DNA from: Bog-473 sp963701955 | GTDB taxonomy: Bacteria; Actinomycetota; Acidimicrobiia; Acidimicrobiales; RAAP-2 | Reading direction: 5' to 3' | Assembly: GCA_963701955.1 (NCBI GenBank) | Contig: OY969694.1 | Coordinates: 3,038,001-3,102,000, forward strand | DNA length: 64,000 nt | Part shown: in pieces, positions 41,614 to 50,442 of the stretch | Layout: every line of letters begins with the position of its first letter | Position numbering within the stretch: position 1 is the first letter of the stretch | Translations under genes and position numbers: made by a program | The notes under the pieces: generated by a model | What the model was told of the DNA's origin: nothing | Database searches by the model: none | The model's input: the letters and a program-made list of their open reading frames with translations, nothing else

Positions 41614-43800
41614 CTAGGTCGCGACCGAGAACGTGAAGGTCGCGTTCGCGCAGTCAGCAGGTTCCGTGGCCACGGCGACGTACTGTCCGGACACGCCGGG
41701 GAGTGGCTCGACGGTCAGGTTGGGCCCCGCCGCCAGACACGACACTGCCGTATCCGTCGTGGCAAAGCCGGTGAGCTGGCCGACGGGCGCTCCGACATCA
41801 GGAGCTGTGCCGGTCCAGGCCGTCAGGACGACAACCTGGCCGTTCCAGGTACCCGTCGACACGTACTGGGGGCCTGACGGCGTCGTCGAAGTCGTCGTAC
41901 TCGAGGGGATTGCGGTGGAGGAGGTCGTGGTGGACGAGGTGGGCGTGTCCGTCCTCACCGGAGGGACTCCCGTCGTCTGGGTCGTGGTCTTCGGGGGGCT
42001 GGTCGTCGCCGTGGTCGTGGACGTGGACGTGCCGGAGGTACTCGTCGTGGAGGGTGACGCACCGGATGGGATCGTGCTGCGGGGGCCAACGACTCCGTCC
42101 TTCACCGCCGGGGAGAAGCCGAGCAGCGCGGACAACATGTCCGGGTTGTTCCCGTCCATTCCGAGCGCCCAGATCCCCACTCCCGCCAGGTTGTCTGCCG
42201 ATGCGAGCTGGGCCGCGCCGTACAGGGACGTGGGGTCCTCGAAGAAGGCTTCGTGCCACTGGTTTCCTACTTCGTACGACGTCCACGCCGTACTCGTTGT
42301 CGTGTCCCAATACACGGGGTGACCGCCCGACGTGATCTGGCTGACGGCGATCTGCGCCGCCGGCCCGGTCGCTTGCGCGGTGAGCGTGCCGTCCGTGGTG
42401 GGCCAGTCGATGCCGAAGTAAGGGAGTCCGAGAATCATCTTGGACGCCGGCACCGCGGCCAGGTACTGGTTGACGGCCTTCTGGTCGCTGAACATGCTGC
42501 TGGTGAGCGGCGACTCCGCCGATCCATTCGACTGGAGATTGAGCTGGTACTCCATGACGAAGAACCCGTCGACCGCGGGGGCCAATGCGCGCACGTTGTA
42601 GAACCCCCCCGAGTCGCCTGCGGAGCTGGCATAGGTGTCCATCGTCACTTGGAAATGCGGGTTCGCCGCATGGATCGCCCCCGACACCTGGGTCACCAGA
42701 CTGGTCAGGCCCGTCTGGTCAGCGCTGCCGGAACCTTCGAAATCGAGATTGACGCCATCGAGGTTCTTGGACTTGATCGCAGCGATCAGAGCAGTCGACA
42801 GGGTTGCAGGAGCGCTCGACGACGACGTGAGCGCGTTGAGGGCGCTCTGGTCAAAACTCGTCACGGTGAGAACGACGCGATCGCCGGAGGCATGGGCGCG
42901 GGTGACCAGGTCGGAAAGGTCCTGGCTCTGGAAGCCGTTCCAACCGGGTCCCGATTCGTCGAGCGACCCATCCGGATTCACGTCGATGCTGAAGTAGGCG
43001 ATCGTCGAAAGCTTGCTCACATCGAATCCGGCACTCTGGTTGAGCGTCCAATAGGGAGCAAAACCGAAGACTTCGTGGGGCCGTAGGGGCGCCGCGTTGG
43101 CCAACGATGGCGGAGCTGGTGCAGGGGCAGTGGTTGCGGCCACCAACGGGGTCGTCAACGCAGTCGCGGCAGAACTCTTCAGGAGCGCCGCATTTCCTGC
43201 CGCCACCCGCGCCACATGCGTGCCGGGGTCGGATCCGGAGGGTCCTTGTCGCGCAGCCTGGTAGGCGACCCCGGCAGCGAGGAAAATGGCGATGACGACG
43301 GCCACCACTGCGGACGTGCGCCGTGGCCTTACTATCCGGGCGACCCGTCTTGCCACCCGGCTCCGGTAACGGCTCTCGTCGCCAAAGTCAGCGTCGACAT
43401 CGACCATGCTGAAGGCGAAGAACGGATCATCACCGTTCGGACCGGCCGGAGGCCCTTCGAGGGGGGCCCCTTCGACAAGGCCGCGTGCCATCCGATCGGC
43501 GATGACGACAGCCCTTCCAACGGCCTGCTCGATCGTGGTGGAGTCGGAGACTGCTGATTGGACTGCGCCCCAGTCGATCGCGTGGCGATGCGGGACGTCG
43601 TCACCAGACGAGTCCCGGAACAACACCGTCTCGACAAAGGTCCGCACGAGTTCAAACGAGGTGACGTCGAAGGGGGTCGCGGAACGGGCGAAGTCGTCAC
43701 GTCCCCGCGCCTCGGATCGTACGTGACGGCCGGTGACGGTCGAAGAGAGAAGGCTCTCCGGGTCTTGTCCGCTTGTCGAGCATTCGGGTCGGGTATTCAA
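41614..43800 (-). CDS. Membrane-tethered GH18 glycoside hydrolase (YaaH/chitinase-like)
   Basis: Best start is TTG 43800; no earlier ATG/GTG is in frame. Residues 1-160 are cytoplasmic; a membrane segment lies at about 163-182 (SAVVAVVIAIFLAAGVAYQA); an Ala/Pro linker follows. The GH18 barrel begins VFGFAPYWTLNQSAGFDVSK and has the catalytic motif LDGVNLDFEG (Asp348, Asp353, Glu355), then FFVMEYQLN, MILGLPYFGIDWP and GVGIWALGMDGN. A Thr/Ser-rich linker of about 70 residues and a C-terminal beta domain (YVSTGTWNGQVVVL) close it. GH18 enzymes cleave beta-1,4-linked GlcNAc polymers; the YaaH type acts on peptidoglycan. Intact, 728 residues. It probably remodels the wall or an amino-sugar matrix. 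Confidence 0.85.
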   Translation of the reverse strand: MNTRPECSTSGQDPESLLSSTVTGRHVRSEARGRDDFARSATPFDVTSFELVRTFVETVLFRDSSGDDVPHRHAIDWGAVQSAVSDSTTIEQAVGRAVVIADRMARGLVEGAPLEGPPAGPNGDDPFFAFSMVDVDADFGDESRYRSRVARRVARIVRPRRTSAVVAVVIAIFLAAGVAYQAARQGPSGSDPGTHVARVAAGNAALLKSSAATALTTPLVAATTAPAPAPPSLANAAPLRPHEVFGFAPYWTLNQSAGFDVSKLSTIAYFSIDVNPDGSLDESGPGWNGFQSQDLSDLVTRAHASGDRVVLTVTSFDQSALNALTSSSSAPATLSTALIAAIKSKNLDGVNLDFEGSGSADQTGLTSLVTQVSGAIHAANPHFQVTMDTYASSAGDSGGFYNVRALAPAVDGFFVMEYQLNLQSNGSAESPLTSSMFSDQKAVNQYLAAVPASKMILGLPYFGIDWPTTDGTLTAQATGPAAQIAVSQITSGGHPVYWDTTTSTAWTSYEVGNQWHEAFFEDPTSLYGAAQLASADNLAGVGIWALGMDGNNPDMLSALLGFSPAVKDGVVGPRSTIPSGASPSTTSTSGTSTSTTTATTSPPKTTTQTTGVPPVRTDTPTSSTTTSSTAIPSSTTTSTTPSGPQYVSTGTWNGQVVVLTAWTGTAPDVGAPVGQLTGFATTDTAVSCLAAGPNLTVEPLPGVSGQYVAVATEPADCANATFTFSVAT

Positions 43801-43865
43801 AGCGCTCTTTCACCGTCTTCGGTGCTTGCGGAGCGAGACGCTCCGCTGCGTGTCGGGTGGTCTCG

Positions 43866-44492
43866 TCAGTGGCCGCCGGGAGAGGCGGAGCCAGGGATTC
43901 TCTCGTCGTTCACTGGCTCACTTCCCGGGGTCAACATGGAGTTGAGCGCGCCTAGTTCTTTGACCAGCTCATTGTTGATAGTCGTAAAGCCGGCAATCGC
44001 CACCCGAAGTTCGCGTGCAGTCTGCGTCGACTCGAGTGCGTCCTCCTGCGCCTGTCGGCGAATGTCGAGCGCCTCTTCTGTCGCCTCGCGAAGAATCTGC
44101 TCGGCCTTCGCCTCGGCTGCGAGAAGGATTTCATTGATCTGTTGCTCGAGCTTGGACAGCGATTCCTCTGAGAACCGTTGTGCCTGGACGAAGAGCCGGC
44201 CTATTTCCAGCTCGGTCGTCTCTACGGCGGATGCCGCGCTCAGGCGCTCGTTTGCGTCGACGAGCCGTTGCTGGAGTTCCTCGATGGTGCTGGCAATCGA
44301 ATGCAGTTCAGCATTGGACCACTCGACGTCGCCGCCGGGCGCGCGGACATCGTCGGCCGCAGCGACTGGTCCCTGGTGGTCGGCGATGCTCGATATGCGA
44401 GCACCCGCATAGGAGTCCACTGGCTGGCTGCCGGAGTGACGGCCGGGAGAGTCGGGGACGCCGAACACCGAATCGAGAGGTCTGGTGCTCAT
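43866..44492 (-). CDS. Coiled-coil protein, DivIVA-like
   Basis: 208 residues from ATG 44492. A disordered N-terminus of 55 residues is followed by a continuous coiled coil of about 120 residues (IASTIEELQQRLVDANERL, LEIGRLFVQAQRFSEESLSK, ILLAAEAKAEQILREATEEA), then a short Ser/Pro tail. Helical segments like AAEAKAEQILREA are typical of DivIVA or Wag31-type scaffolds that organise wall growth, but the membrane-binding N-terminal domain of DivIVA is absent. Inference: a cytoplasmic scaffold for the surface machinery encoded around it. It is followed on the same strand by the GH18 gene, 65 bp away. Confidence 0.55.
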   Translation of the reverse strand: MSTRPLDSVFGVPDSPGRHSGSQPVDSYAGARISSIADHQGPVAAADDVRAPGGDVEWSNAELHSIASTIEELQQRLVDANERLSAASAVETTELEIGRLFVQAQRFSEESLSKLEQQINEILLAAEAKAEQILREATEEALDIRRQAQEDALESTQTARELRVAIAGFTTINNELVKELGALNSMLTPGSEPVNDERIPGSASPGGH

Positions 44493-44776
44493 TTCGCCCC
44501 CTTCCTACCCGCGGCCCGAGGCGGACGACAAGCAGGAGTCGAAGGTTTTGCCTGCCGTTCATACTCTCGTAAGACGGGAAACTCCCACGTCACCCGAAGG
44601 ATATGTGTGGCAGCCTGCGGACCTTCGAGTGAGATCAACGAGCAAGCCTCGGACAGCCAAACCCGCCCATTCCCGGCTTGATTCACGAGGATGCAACGGC
44701 AACGATGACGGCCCGCATGTGCCTGCCACCTTCCCTTCCGGCACCTCCGACCCAAGGGCGCAGGGCGGGCTGAGCC

Positions 44777-45808
44777 GTGGCGGAGCAAACCAGATGGAGA
44801 GCCGACCCCGACGGCATACACGAGCTCCGGTTCTTCACTGCCGACGGCAGGCCGACGAACCTCGTGATGGACGGTGGGGTGACGGCGTACGACCACGGAC
44901 AGCGGGCCGAGCCACAGCCGACGCAGAAATCCCCGGCCGTCACGGAGGATGCTCTCACCCAACACCGGACGTCGGAAACCCAACACCGGACGTCGGAACC
45001 GGAGCCGGAACCCGAGCCGGAGCCGGAGCCGGAGCCGTCGCCCGTCGTCGTGCCCTCAGGAACCTCGATCGACCTGGACACTGACGAACTCGTGACCCAA
45101 TCAGTAGCCGGTCGTCCACCGGCGCCACTGGCCGTGCCGCTGTCCACCCCGGTCGCGACTGGACCCACCCGTAACGTGCCAGACGTCGATCCGACAGGGA
45201 GCCCGCCGACCGATCTGTCGCCGACAGACGTGGAGCAATCCGCGAGCGTCGATCAACAGCCCGGAATCGGGGCGCCTGTTGTCTCTACGAGCGACGCCGA
45301 TCCGCCCGTCTCCACGATGGCAACACGGGAGGAGCGGCCGTTCAGTCGAACCATCAAACTGGCGTACATCGTGGTCTTTGCACTATTGGCCGTGAGCGCA
45401 CTGGGTTTGCTGTACGTCCACGTGAAGCCGTCGGGAGGGCACCCCTCGCACTCGGCCGCTCCGACGACGACCACCTCCGCGCCGGCTTCGACGACCACAA
45501 CGGTCGCCATTCCCACGGCATTGAAACCAGGAGCGGAGGACGCAGCGAAGGCGCTGGTGTCGAACTGGGCTGCGGGAAACCGTGCCGCCGCGCTGACGGT
45601 GGCAACGCCGGCAGCCGTCACTGCGCTGTTCGCCACGCCCTACACCAGTGGCCTCGCCATTGACCGAGGCTGCAGCACTTCGTTCTCGCCCATCGTCTGC
45701 ACGTTTGGACCCCCGGGAGGCGCCTCGCCGACCGACCCGATTTATCAGATCGACGTGACGCAGACTCCGGGGGGCTGGTATGTCAGCTCGGTCAGGACGG
45801 AGAACTGA
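44777..45808 (+). CDS. Bitopic protein with DUF2510-like head and Glu-Pro repeats
   Basis: Starts at GTG 44777. Residues 1-35 (TRWRADPDGIHELRFFTADG, then TNLVMDGG) resemble DUF2510, a short Trp-containing cytoplasmic module (usual form W-x-PDP-x-G-x-x-ELRYW-DG). Next is a (Glu-Pro)n run of about eight repeats and a disordered acidic stretch. One membrane segment (IVVFALLAVSALGLLYVHV, about residue 200) leads to a Thr-rich linker and an outer domain of about 90 residues (DAAKALVSNWAAGNRAAALT, WYVSSVRTEN) with two Cys residues. Intact, 343 residues. Function unknown. Confidence 0.65.
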   Translation: MAEQTRWRADPDGIHELRFFTADGRPTNLVMDGGVTAYDHGQRAEPQPTQKSPAVTEDALTQHRTSETQHRTSEPEPEPEPEPEPEPSPVVVPSGTSIDLDTDELVTQSVAGRPPAPLAVPLSTPVATGPTRNVPDVDPTGSPPTDLSPTDVEQSASVDQQPGIGAPVVSTSDADPPVSTMATREERPFSRTIKLAYIVVFALLAVSALGLLYVHVKPSGGHPSHSAAPTTTTSAPASTTTTVAIPTALKPGAEDAAKALVSNWAAGNRAAALTVATPAAVTALFATPYTSGLAIDRGCSTSFSPIVCTFGPPGGASPTDPIYQIDVTQTPGGWYVSSVRTEN

Positions 45809-45991
45809 GGATTGACACCGAGGACCGCGATCCCTGCGCCGACGAGCGACGGGCGATCCGACTTGGAGGACGCGGCAAGTTTGCCGGCCGTTCACCGCCA
45901 TGACACTGCGGCGAACGTGACTCACGGTGGGATGCATCGATCAGCGCACGCCCGTCTTGACGCAAATCGAATTCCCGGCCACCGTTAGGGA

Positions 45992-46684
45992 ATGTCAGTC
46001 CTTCCTCCCCAATCAAGAAGCGGGACCGAGACGGCTGCCGGCGAGGCCGGATTCGAAGCAAACGGCGCTGATCCGTGGCCGGCGCCGGGCGAGCTCCAGA
46101 TCAAGGAGCGGAAGGCCTGGAAGACGTGGCAGATGGCAGTCGCCGTGGGCGTTGCAATCCTGGTCGGGTTCTGGCTCAACGGCACGACGGGGGGGTCCAC
46201 CTCATCACAGTCATCTGAGGCTCCGGCGTACAAGTTGCCGACGTCGAGCACTGCCACCACCACCACCACGACCGCAGCGTCGAGCGGTTCCACGACCACC
46301 ACAGCTTCGGGCGGTTCCACTACGACGACGACGGCAGCGCCGGGCGGCTCGACGACGACGCCGTCGGTGGCCGCGGCGGGGCCGCCCCGGGTCCTCCTCG
46401 GACCGACGCAGATGCAGGGCAACTGGACGAGCCCGGCGTTCACCATCACCGCCGCCAGCTGGAACATCGGTTGGGCCTTCAGCTGTACGCCGGCTCCGGC
46501 CTCAGGGCCGTCGTTCCAGGTGTCCGTCGCACCATCCGGGTCGTCCCCCTCCGGGACCCCGGCGATCAGCGAGACCGGGGCAAGCGGTCAATCCGTCAGC
46601 GCACAGACCACGACCGGAGCCCAGACGCTCGTCGTGCAGGCCCCTGCCGGGTGTACGTGGGTGGTGAAGGTGACGGGCTCTTGA
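45992..46684 (+). CDS. Bitopic secreted-domain protein with Thr-rich stalk
   Basis: 230 residues, starting MSVLPPQSRSGTETAAG. After 45 polar residues is one membrane segment (WQMAVAVGVAILVGFWL), a Ser/Thr/Gly stalk of about 65 residues, and a small beta domain (NWTSPAFTITAASWNIGWAF, FQVSVAPSG, LVVQAPAGCTWVVKVTGS) with two Cys residues. The Thr stalk is a plausible O-glycosylation target. The domain ending CTWVVKVTG resembles small lectin-like modules, but I cannot name a family. The gene is intact. Confidence 0.65.
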   Translation: MSVLPPQSRSGTETAAGEAGFEANGADPWPAPGELQIKERKAWKTWQMAVAVGVAILVGFWLNGTTGGSTSSQSSEAPAYKLPTSSTATTTTTTAASSGSTTTTASGGSTTTTTAAPGGSTTTPSVAAAGPPRVLLGPTQMQGNWTSPAFTITAASWNIGWAFSCTPAPASGPSFQVSVAPSGSSPSGTPAISETGASGQSVSAQTTTGAQTLVVQAPAGCTWVVKVTGS

Positions 46685-46742
46685 TCCCGAGTCGCTGCCC
46701 GTCCTGCGTCGTGGTCAGCCGATGCGCAACTATGCAGGACTG

Positions 46743-47234
46743 TCAGGACGCTGTGTCTGGTCCTTCAAGGTCAGCGAGACGCTCATCGAGGTCGTCGAAG
46801 AAGTTGTAGTTGCGATCTGCCGCACTGTGTGCGTTCGACGGTGATGAGTCGACAGCGTCCGAACCCAGAGTGTGTGTAGTGGTCTGTGTCGCTGTCTCCG
46901 TCGTGGGGTCATTGAGCGGGAGAACTGTCACAGCCGGCACGCGACTGGTGACATTCGAAGACTCCGCAGACGTCGGCGAAATCTGCGACGCAGACGCCGG
47001 CATCGCGCGCTTTGCAAGGGCAGCCGTGTCATCCTTTGACACCTCGTCAAGCCCGACGGATGGTGTCACGTTGATGACGTTGGCAGCCCTACGTACTGCC
47101 CCGCTGCGGGTGGATCCGGCGATCTCTGTGCGCATGCGCTGAATTTTCAGCAAGAGCAGCTCTTGCGCGTCGGTGAGCAGGTACAGCACGTCGGTGAGCT
47201 GCGGGATCGATCCTTTGGACGAAATATCTGTCAC
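46743..47234 (-). CDS. Hypothetical soluble protein
   Basis: 163 residues from GTG 47234. The N-terminus is helical (IPQLTDVLYLLTDAQELLLL, KIQRMRTEIA), the middle is Ser/Thr-rich and disordered, and the C-terminus is acidic (NFFDDLDERLADLEG). It has no signal peptide or membrane segment. The leucine-rich N-terminal helix could pair with the coiled-coil protein at 43866; that is speculation. Codon use is slightly less GC-biased than in neighbours. Confidence 0.5.
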   Translation of the reverse strand: MTDISSKGSIPQLTDVLYLLTDAQELLLLKIQRMRTEIAGSTRSGAVRRAANVINVTPSVGLDEVSKDDTAALAKRAMPASASQISPTSAESSNVTSRVPAVTVLPLNDPTTETATQTTTHTLGSDAVDSSPSNAHSAADRNYNFFDDLDERLADLEGPDTAS

Positions 47235-47517
47235 GCCTCAGCCCTTCTCGTGGATCGGACCGCCACCGTACTCCCGGGCTTGGAATCCTGAACCTTCGCT
47301 GGGCGGTGCCTGAAGGGTCGGTCAGATTACTGACAACGGGATGGGCTTGCAACTTCGGTGAACCCTTTGTGACGGACTCGAGACGAGCGTCCAATCTGGA
47401 GATGTTTTGTTCGTGTCAGCAGGTCTTTTCGCTTGTTCATGGTTAAGACATATGTAAAAACTCGTTCTGCAACCTCCGATCCCCAGTCCCCCCAAGACCC
47501 CCGCAAGGAGCCCTTCA

Positions 47518-48201
47518 ATGTCCATCCGACACGCTGCCAGGCGAGTCGCCATTTCAGTCGCCGCGACCGCGGCCGCTGGAACATTTGCCGCGCTGGCATT
47601 CACCGCCTCACCGGCCGGTGCATCCGGTCCGACCACCGGCACCATCATCCCGAACTCGGCACAGTGCTCGGACACGTGCACGGGTGGCGTGCCGTTCTCG
47701 AGCGGTCAGAACATCAATGTCGTGATCCCCACGAATGAGACGTTCTCGTCTGACGACGGCCTGAACAACAACAACAGCGGCATCAACATCGTGGAATGCG
47801 CTGCACCGAACGGCGTCGTGCCCACGAATCCCGCCTCGTGCGACGGGAACACCATCGACGCCGGGATCCTGCCGAACCCCGATGGCTCGTTCAGCATCAG
47901 CAACTTCACCGTCTACGCGCTGCCGGATTCGATTCAGCTGGGTGAAGGCTCGAGTGGACCGACGTGCGGGAGCACCTCGGCGACGGAGTGCATCCTCTAC
48001 ATCGGCAACAACCAGAACGACTTCACGCAGCCCCATCTCTGGTCGCAGCCGTTCTTCGTCAGGGCGAACGGTGACGACGCTGGAGGGAACCCCGGCGACG
48101 GAACGCCCGAAGTGCCTCTGGCTTTGATCCTCCCGCTCTCGGCCATGGGCCTTCTTGGTGGCGCTCTTCTGATTCGTCATCGGCATCAGCGCACCGCGTA
48201 G
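47518..48201 (+). CDS. Secreted neocarzinostatin-like domain protein with C-terminal membrane anchor
   Basis: Start ATG 47518 with AAGGAG at 47505-47510. Signal peptide: RRVAISVAATAAAGTFAALAF, cleavage near PAGA. The mature domain reads FSSGQNINVVIPTNETF, GINIVECAAPNG, CDGNTIDAGILPNPDGSFSI, LPDSIQLGEGSS and ATECILYIGNNQNDFTQPHLWSQPF. The order Gly-Gln-x-Ile-x-Val, Ile-x-x-x-Glu-Cys, Cys-Asp, Asp-Gly-Ser-Phe and Glu-Cys-Ile-Leu-Tyr-Ile-Gly matches the Ig-like neocarzinostatin fold with two disulphides. The C-terminus PEVPLALILPLSAMGLLGG with RHRH resembles a tripartite sorting signal without LPxTG. Three relatives lie downstream (50443, 53271 and 53789). Intact, 227 residues. Confidence 0.7.
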   Translation: MSIRHAARRVAISVAATAAAGTFAALAFTASPAGASGPTTGTIIPNSAQCSDTCTGGVPFSSGQNINVVIPTNETFSSDDGLNNNNSGINIVECAAPNGVVPTNPASCDGNTIDAGILPNPDGSFSISNFTVYALPDSIQLGEGSSGPTCGSTSATECILYIGNNQNDFTQPHLWSQPFFVRANGDDAGGNPGDGTPEVPLALILPLSAMGLLGGALLIRHRHQRTA

Positions 48202-48280
48202 GTCCAGGACCGCGCTACCGGACACGTCCAGATTCTCCATTCCTCAAGATCCCCACATTCAACAGAAGGAGCATTCAGAA

Positions 48281-50302
48281 ATGCACAAGCACAAGCTGCG
48301 GAGCGGTGTGGTGAGGGCGACGGCCATCGGCGCCGCTGCTCTCTCCGCCTCGCTGATCGTCGGAGCGGGAGTGGCCTCGGCCGCCCCGGCCGACCCCCCA
48401 GGAGGTGCGACGCCAGTAGCACCGCACTTCTACAACGGAAACGTCGAGGGCATCCGGGACTCGGGGTCGGACACGACCTTCTTCATGATGCAGAGGATCG
48501 GTGACCTCTACACCGGGGCCGGCCTCTACGGCTGCACCCTGAACTCGAGCGCCGGTCAGACCCTCTACAACTCGAGCGACCCTGCCTCGGCAACGACGAA
48601 CCTGAGCTTTTTCTGCCAGTCGGGTCAGAACCAGTCCACCACCGATGTCAACGACAACTGGGACCGCACGGAAGTGACCGAGGGTGTCGACAACGTCGGT
48701 TCGGGCGCCGGTCAGAACCAGCTTTGCCAGGCTGCGTCCACCCCGCTCGCCGTCGACTTCGCCCGCTCGTCCAAGACTGCGGGCACGGCCTGCTCGACCA
48801 TGGTGCAGACGGGCTACGCCAAGGACGGAGTGGCGGTCATCGCCTACCCGGTGAACCCCACGACGTACGGGACGTCGTCCACAGCGCCGTACTCGTCCAT
48901 CAACGGTGGCGTTGTCGGCCCGGTGGCGCTGGGCTGGCTCCCGGGTGACCCGAACAGCGGCCCGTTCACGGGGACGACCTACAACCCGCAGACCAACGCG
49001 AATGGCCTCTCCAACGTCGACAACGGCGGGGGCGTGGGGAGCACGGCCTTCCGGCTCTGGTGCGCCACTGACTCCACCCGGATCACCGACTGGGGCGGCC
49101 TGACCAACCTGGGCCCGAACCTCGAGGTCCAGGACGTGCACCTGACCAACGGCTCGACCTCGGCCACCGTCTCGGGCACGTTCCCGTCGACGGTTGCCTC
49201 CGGGCAGGCCATCACCGGGTCCGGCATTCCGTCGGGCACGACGGTCTCCTCGGTCTCGGGCGGGACGCTCACGCTGTCCCAGGCTGCTACGGGCACGGCC
49301 ACCGAGAACGTGCGCATCACGACGACCACCAAGCTGGCTGTCGGTTCGGGCGCACCGATCGGCGTACCGATCCGGCTCATGGGCGTCAACACCGCCTCGG
49401 GGACCGAGGCCACGTTCACCAGCTACGCCAACTCCGGCGCCAGCTCCGGCGGATGCTCGTCGAACATGAACACCAACGCCGCCACCGACCCCAACCCGGT
49501 TACCGACACGGGAACGAACGCAACGGCTCACGTTGCGCTCGAGAACAACTCGGACCAGATCGACCAGTTCGCCAACGGGGACTTCCCGTCACCGGACTTC
49601 GTCGACCAGGCCATTGAGGTCGCCTCGACGCTGTACATCGAGTCCAACGGTGTGTACAACACCAACCCGTACGCGGCCTCGTCGACAATCAACGGCACCT
49701 CGTACACCGGGCTCAAGGTGAACATGAACGCACAGTCGCCTACGACGGCTCACCTGTTGTCGAACACTTACCCCACGGCACGCACCCTGTTCAACATCTA
49801 CAACACGAACACGGTTCGGGCCTCCACGGGTGGCTTCCTCAACTGGATCTGTGACGGGAACAGCAACTTCGCCAAGGGCCTCGACAACTCGACGGGTCTG
49901 AACTTCGACTCCGAGCTGACCACCGCGATCAGCACGGTCTTCGGGTTCCCCCGCCTGACGGACACGTCTGCGCAGCCGGCCATCGCAACTCCGGCTGACG
50001 GGCAGGCCGCACCTGGCAACTCGTGTGCCGCCAGCCTCTCGGTGAACACGACCAACGGGTCCAACCAGATCACCTTGGCGTCGGGCAACTTCCCGGCCGA
50101 CATCGTCAATGCCGGCGGGTTGGTCGGCGGTGCAAGCGTCGCCATCACCAACGCGAACTTCCCGGCGGGGACCACGGTGGTTTCCGGTGCAGGGACGTCC
50201 ACGTTGACCCTGTCGAACAGCGCGACGGCCACCGGTTCCGGTGTCGCAACGGTGTTCGGAGGCGTGCCGGCCGTCACCACGGTGGCCAGCAGCAACAACT
50301 AA
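48281..50302 (+). CDS. PstS-like secreted substrate-binding protein with inserted repeat modules
   Basis: Start ATG 48281; signal peptide ATAIGAAALSASLIVGAGVASA. The body looks like a type II periplasmic-binding fold of the PstS kind: GSDTTFFMMQRIGDLYTGAG, VDFARSSKTAG, MVQTGYAKDGVAVIAYPVNP, RLMGVNTASGTEATF, DQIDQFANGDFPSPDF and YPTARTLFNIYNTNTVRAS. Two copies of a small module (ITGSGIPSGTTVSSVSG, and ANFPAGTTVVSGAGTSTLTLS) are inserted in the middle and at the C-terminus. There is no anchor helix, so it is probably released or held by other proteins. Intact, 673 residues, about twice the usual PstS length. Confidence 0.7.
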   Translation: MHKHKLRSGVVRATAIGAAALSASLIVGAGVASAAPADPPGGATPVAPHFYNGNVEGIRDSGSDTTFFMMQRIGDLYTGAGLYGCTLNSSAGQTLYNSSDPASATTNLSFFCQSGQNQSTTDVNDNWDRTEVTEGVDNVGSGAGQNQLCQAASTPLAVDFARSSKTAGTACSTMVQTGYAKDGVAVIAYPVNPTTYGTSSTAPYSSINGGVVGPVALGWLPGDPNSGPFTGTTYNPQTNANGLSNVDNGGGVGSTAFRLWCATDSTRITDWGGLTNLGPNLEVQDVHLTNGSTSATVSGTFPSTVASGQAITGSGIPSGTTVSSVSGGTLTLSQAATGTATENVRITTTTKLAVGSGAPIGVPIRLMGVNTASGTEATFTSYANSGASSGGCSSNMNTNAATDPNPVTDTGTNATAHVALENNSDQIDQFANGDFPSPDFVDQAIEVASTLYIESNGVYNTNPYAASSTINGTSYTGLKVNMNAQSPTTAHLLSNTYPTARTLFNIYNTNTVRASTGGFLNWICDGNSNFAKGLDNSTGLNFDSELTTAISTVFGFPRLTDTSAQPAIATPADGQAAPGNSCAASLSVNTTNGSNQITLASGNFPADIVNAGGLVGGASVAITNANFPAGTTVVSGAGTSTLTLSNSATATGSGVATVFGGVPAVTTVASSNN

Positions 50303-50352
50303 CACCAGTACCACCCAGGCGCTCCCACGAGCGACCTGACAAGGATGGCCCG

Positions 50353-50388
50353 GCCCGGGGCCCAGCGAGTGATCGCGGGGTCCCGGGC
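50353..50388 (+). terminator. Terminator hairpin after the PstS-like gene
   Basis: GCCCGGGGCCC, a 14-base loop and GGGTCCCGGGC pair over 11 bp with one G-T. It is 51 bp after the stop and followed by TTTGGGCTTGCT. It marks the upstream border of the long operon that starts at 50443. Confidence 0.65.
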
Positions 50389-50442
50389 TTTGGGCTTGCT
50401 GGAGACCGGGGCGGAAACGCCTAGTACGGGACGAAAATCGAC

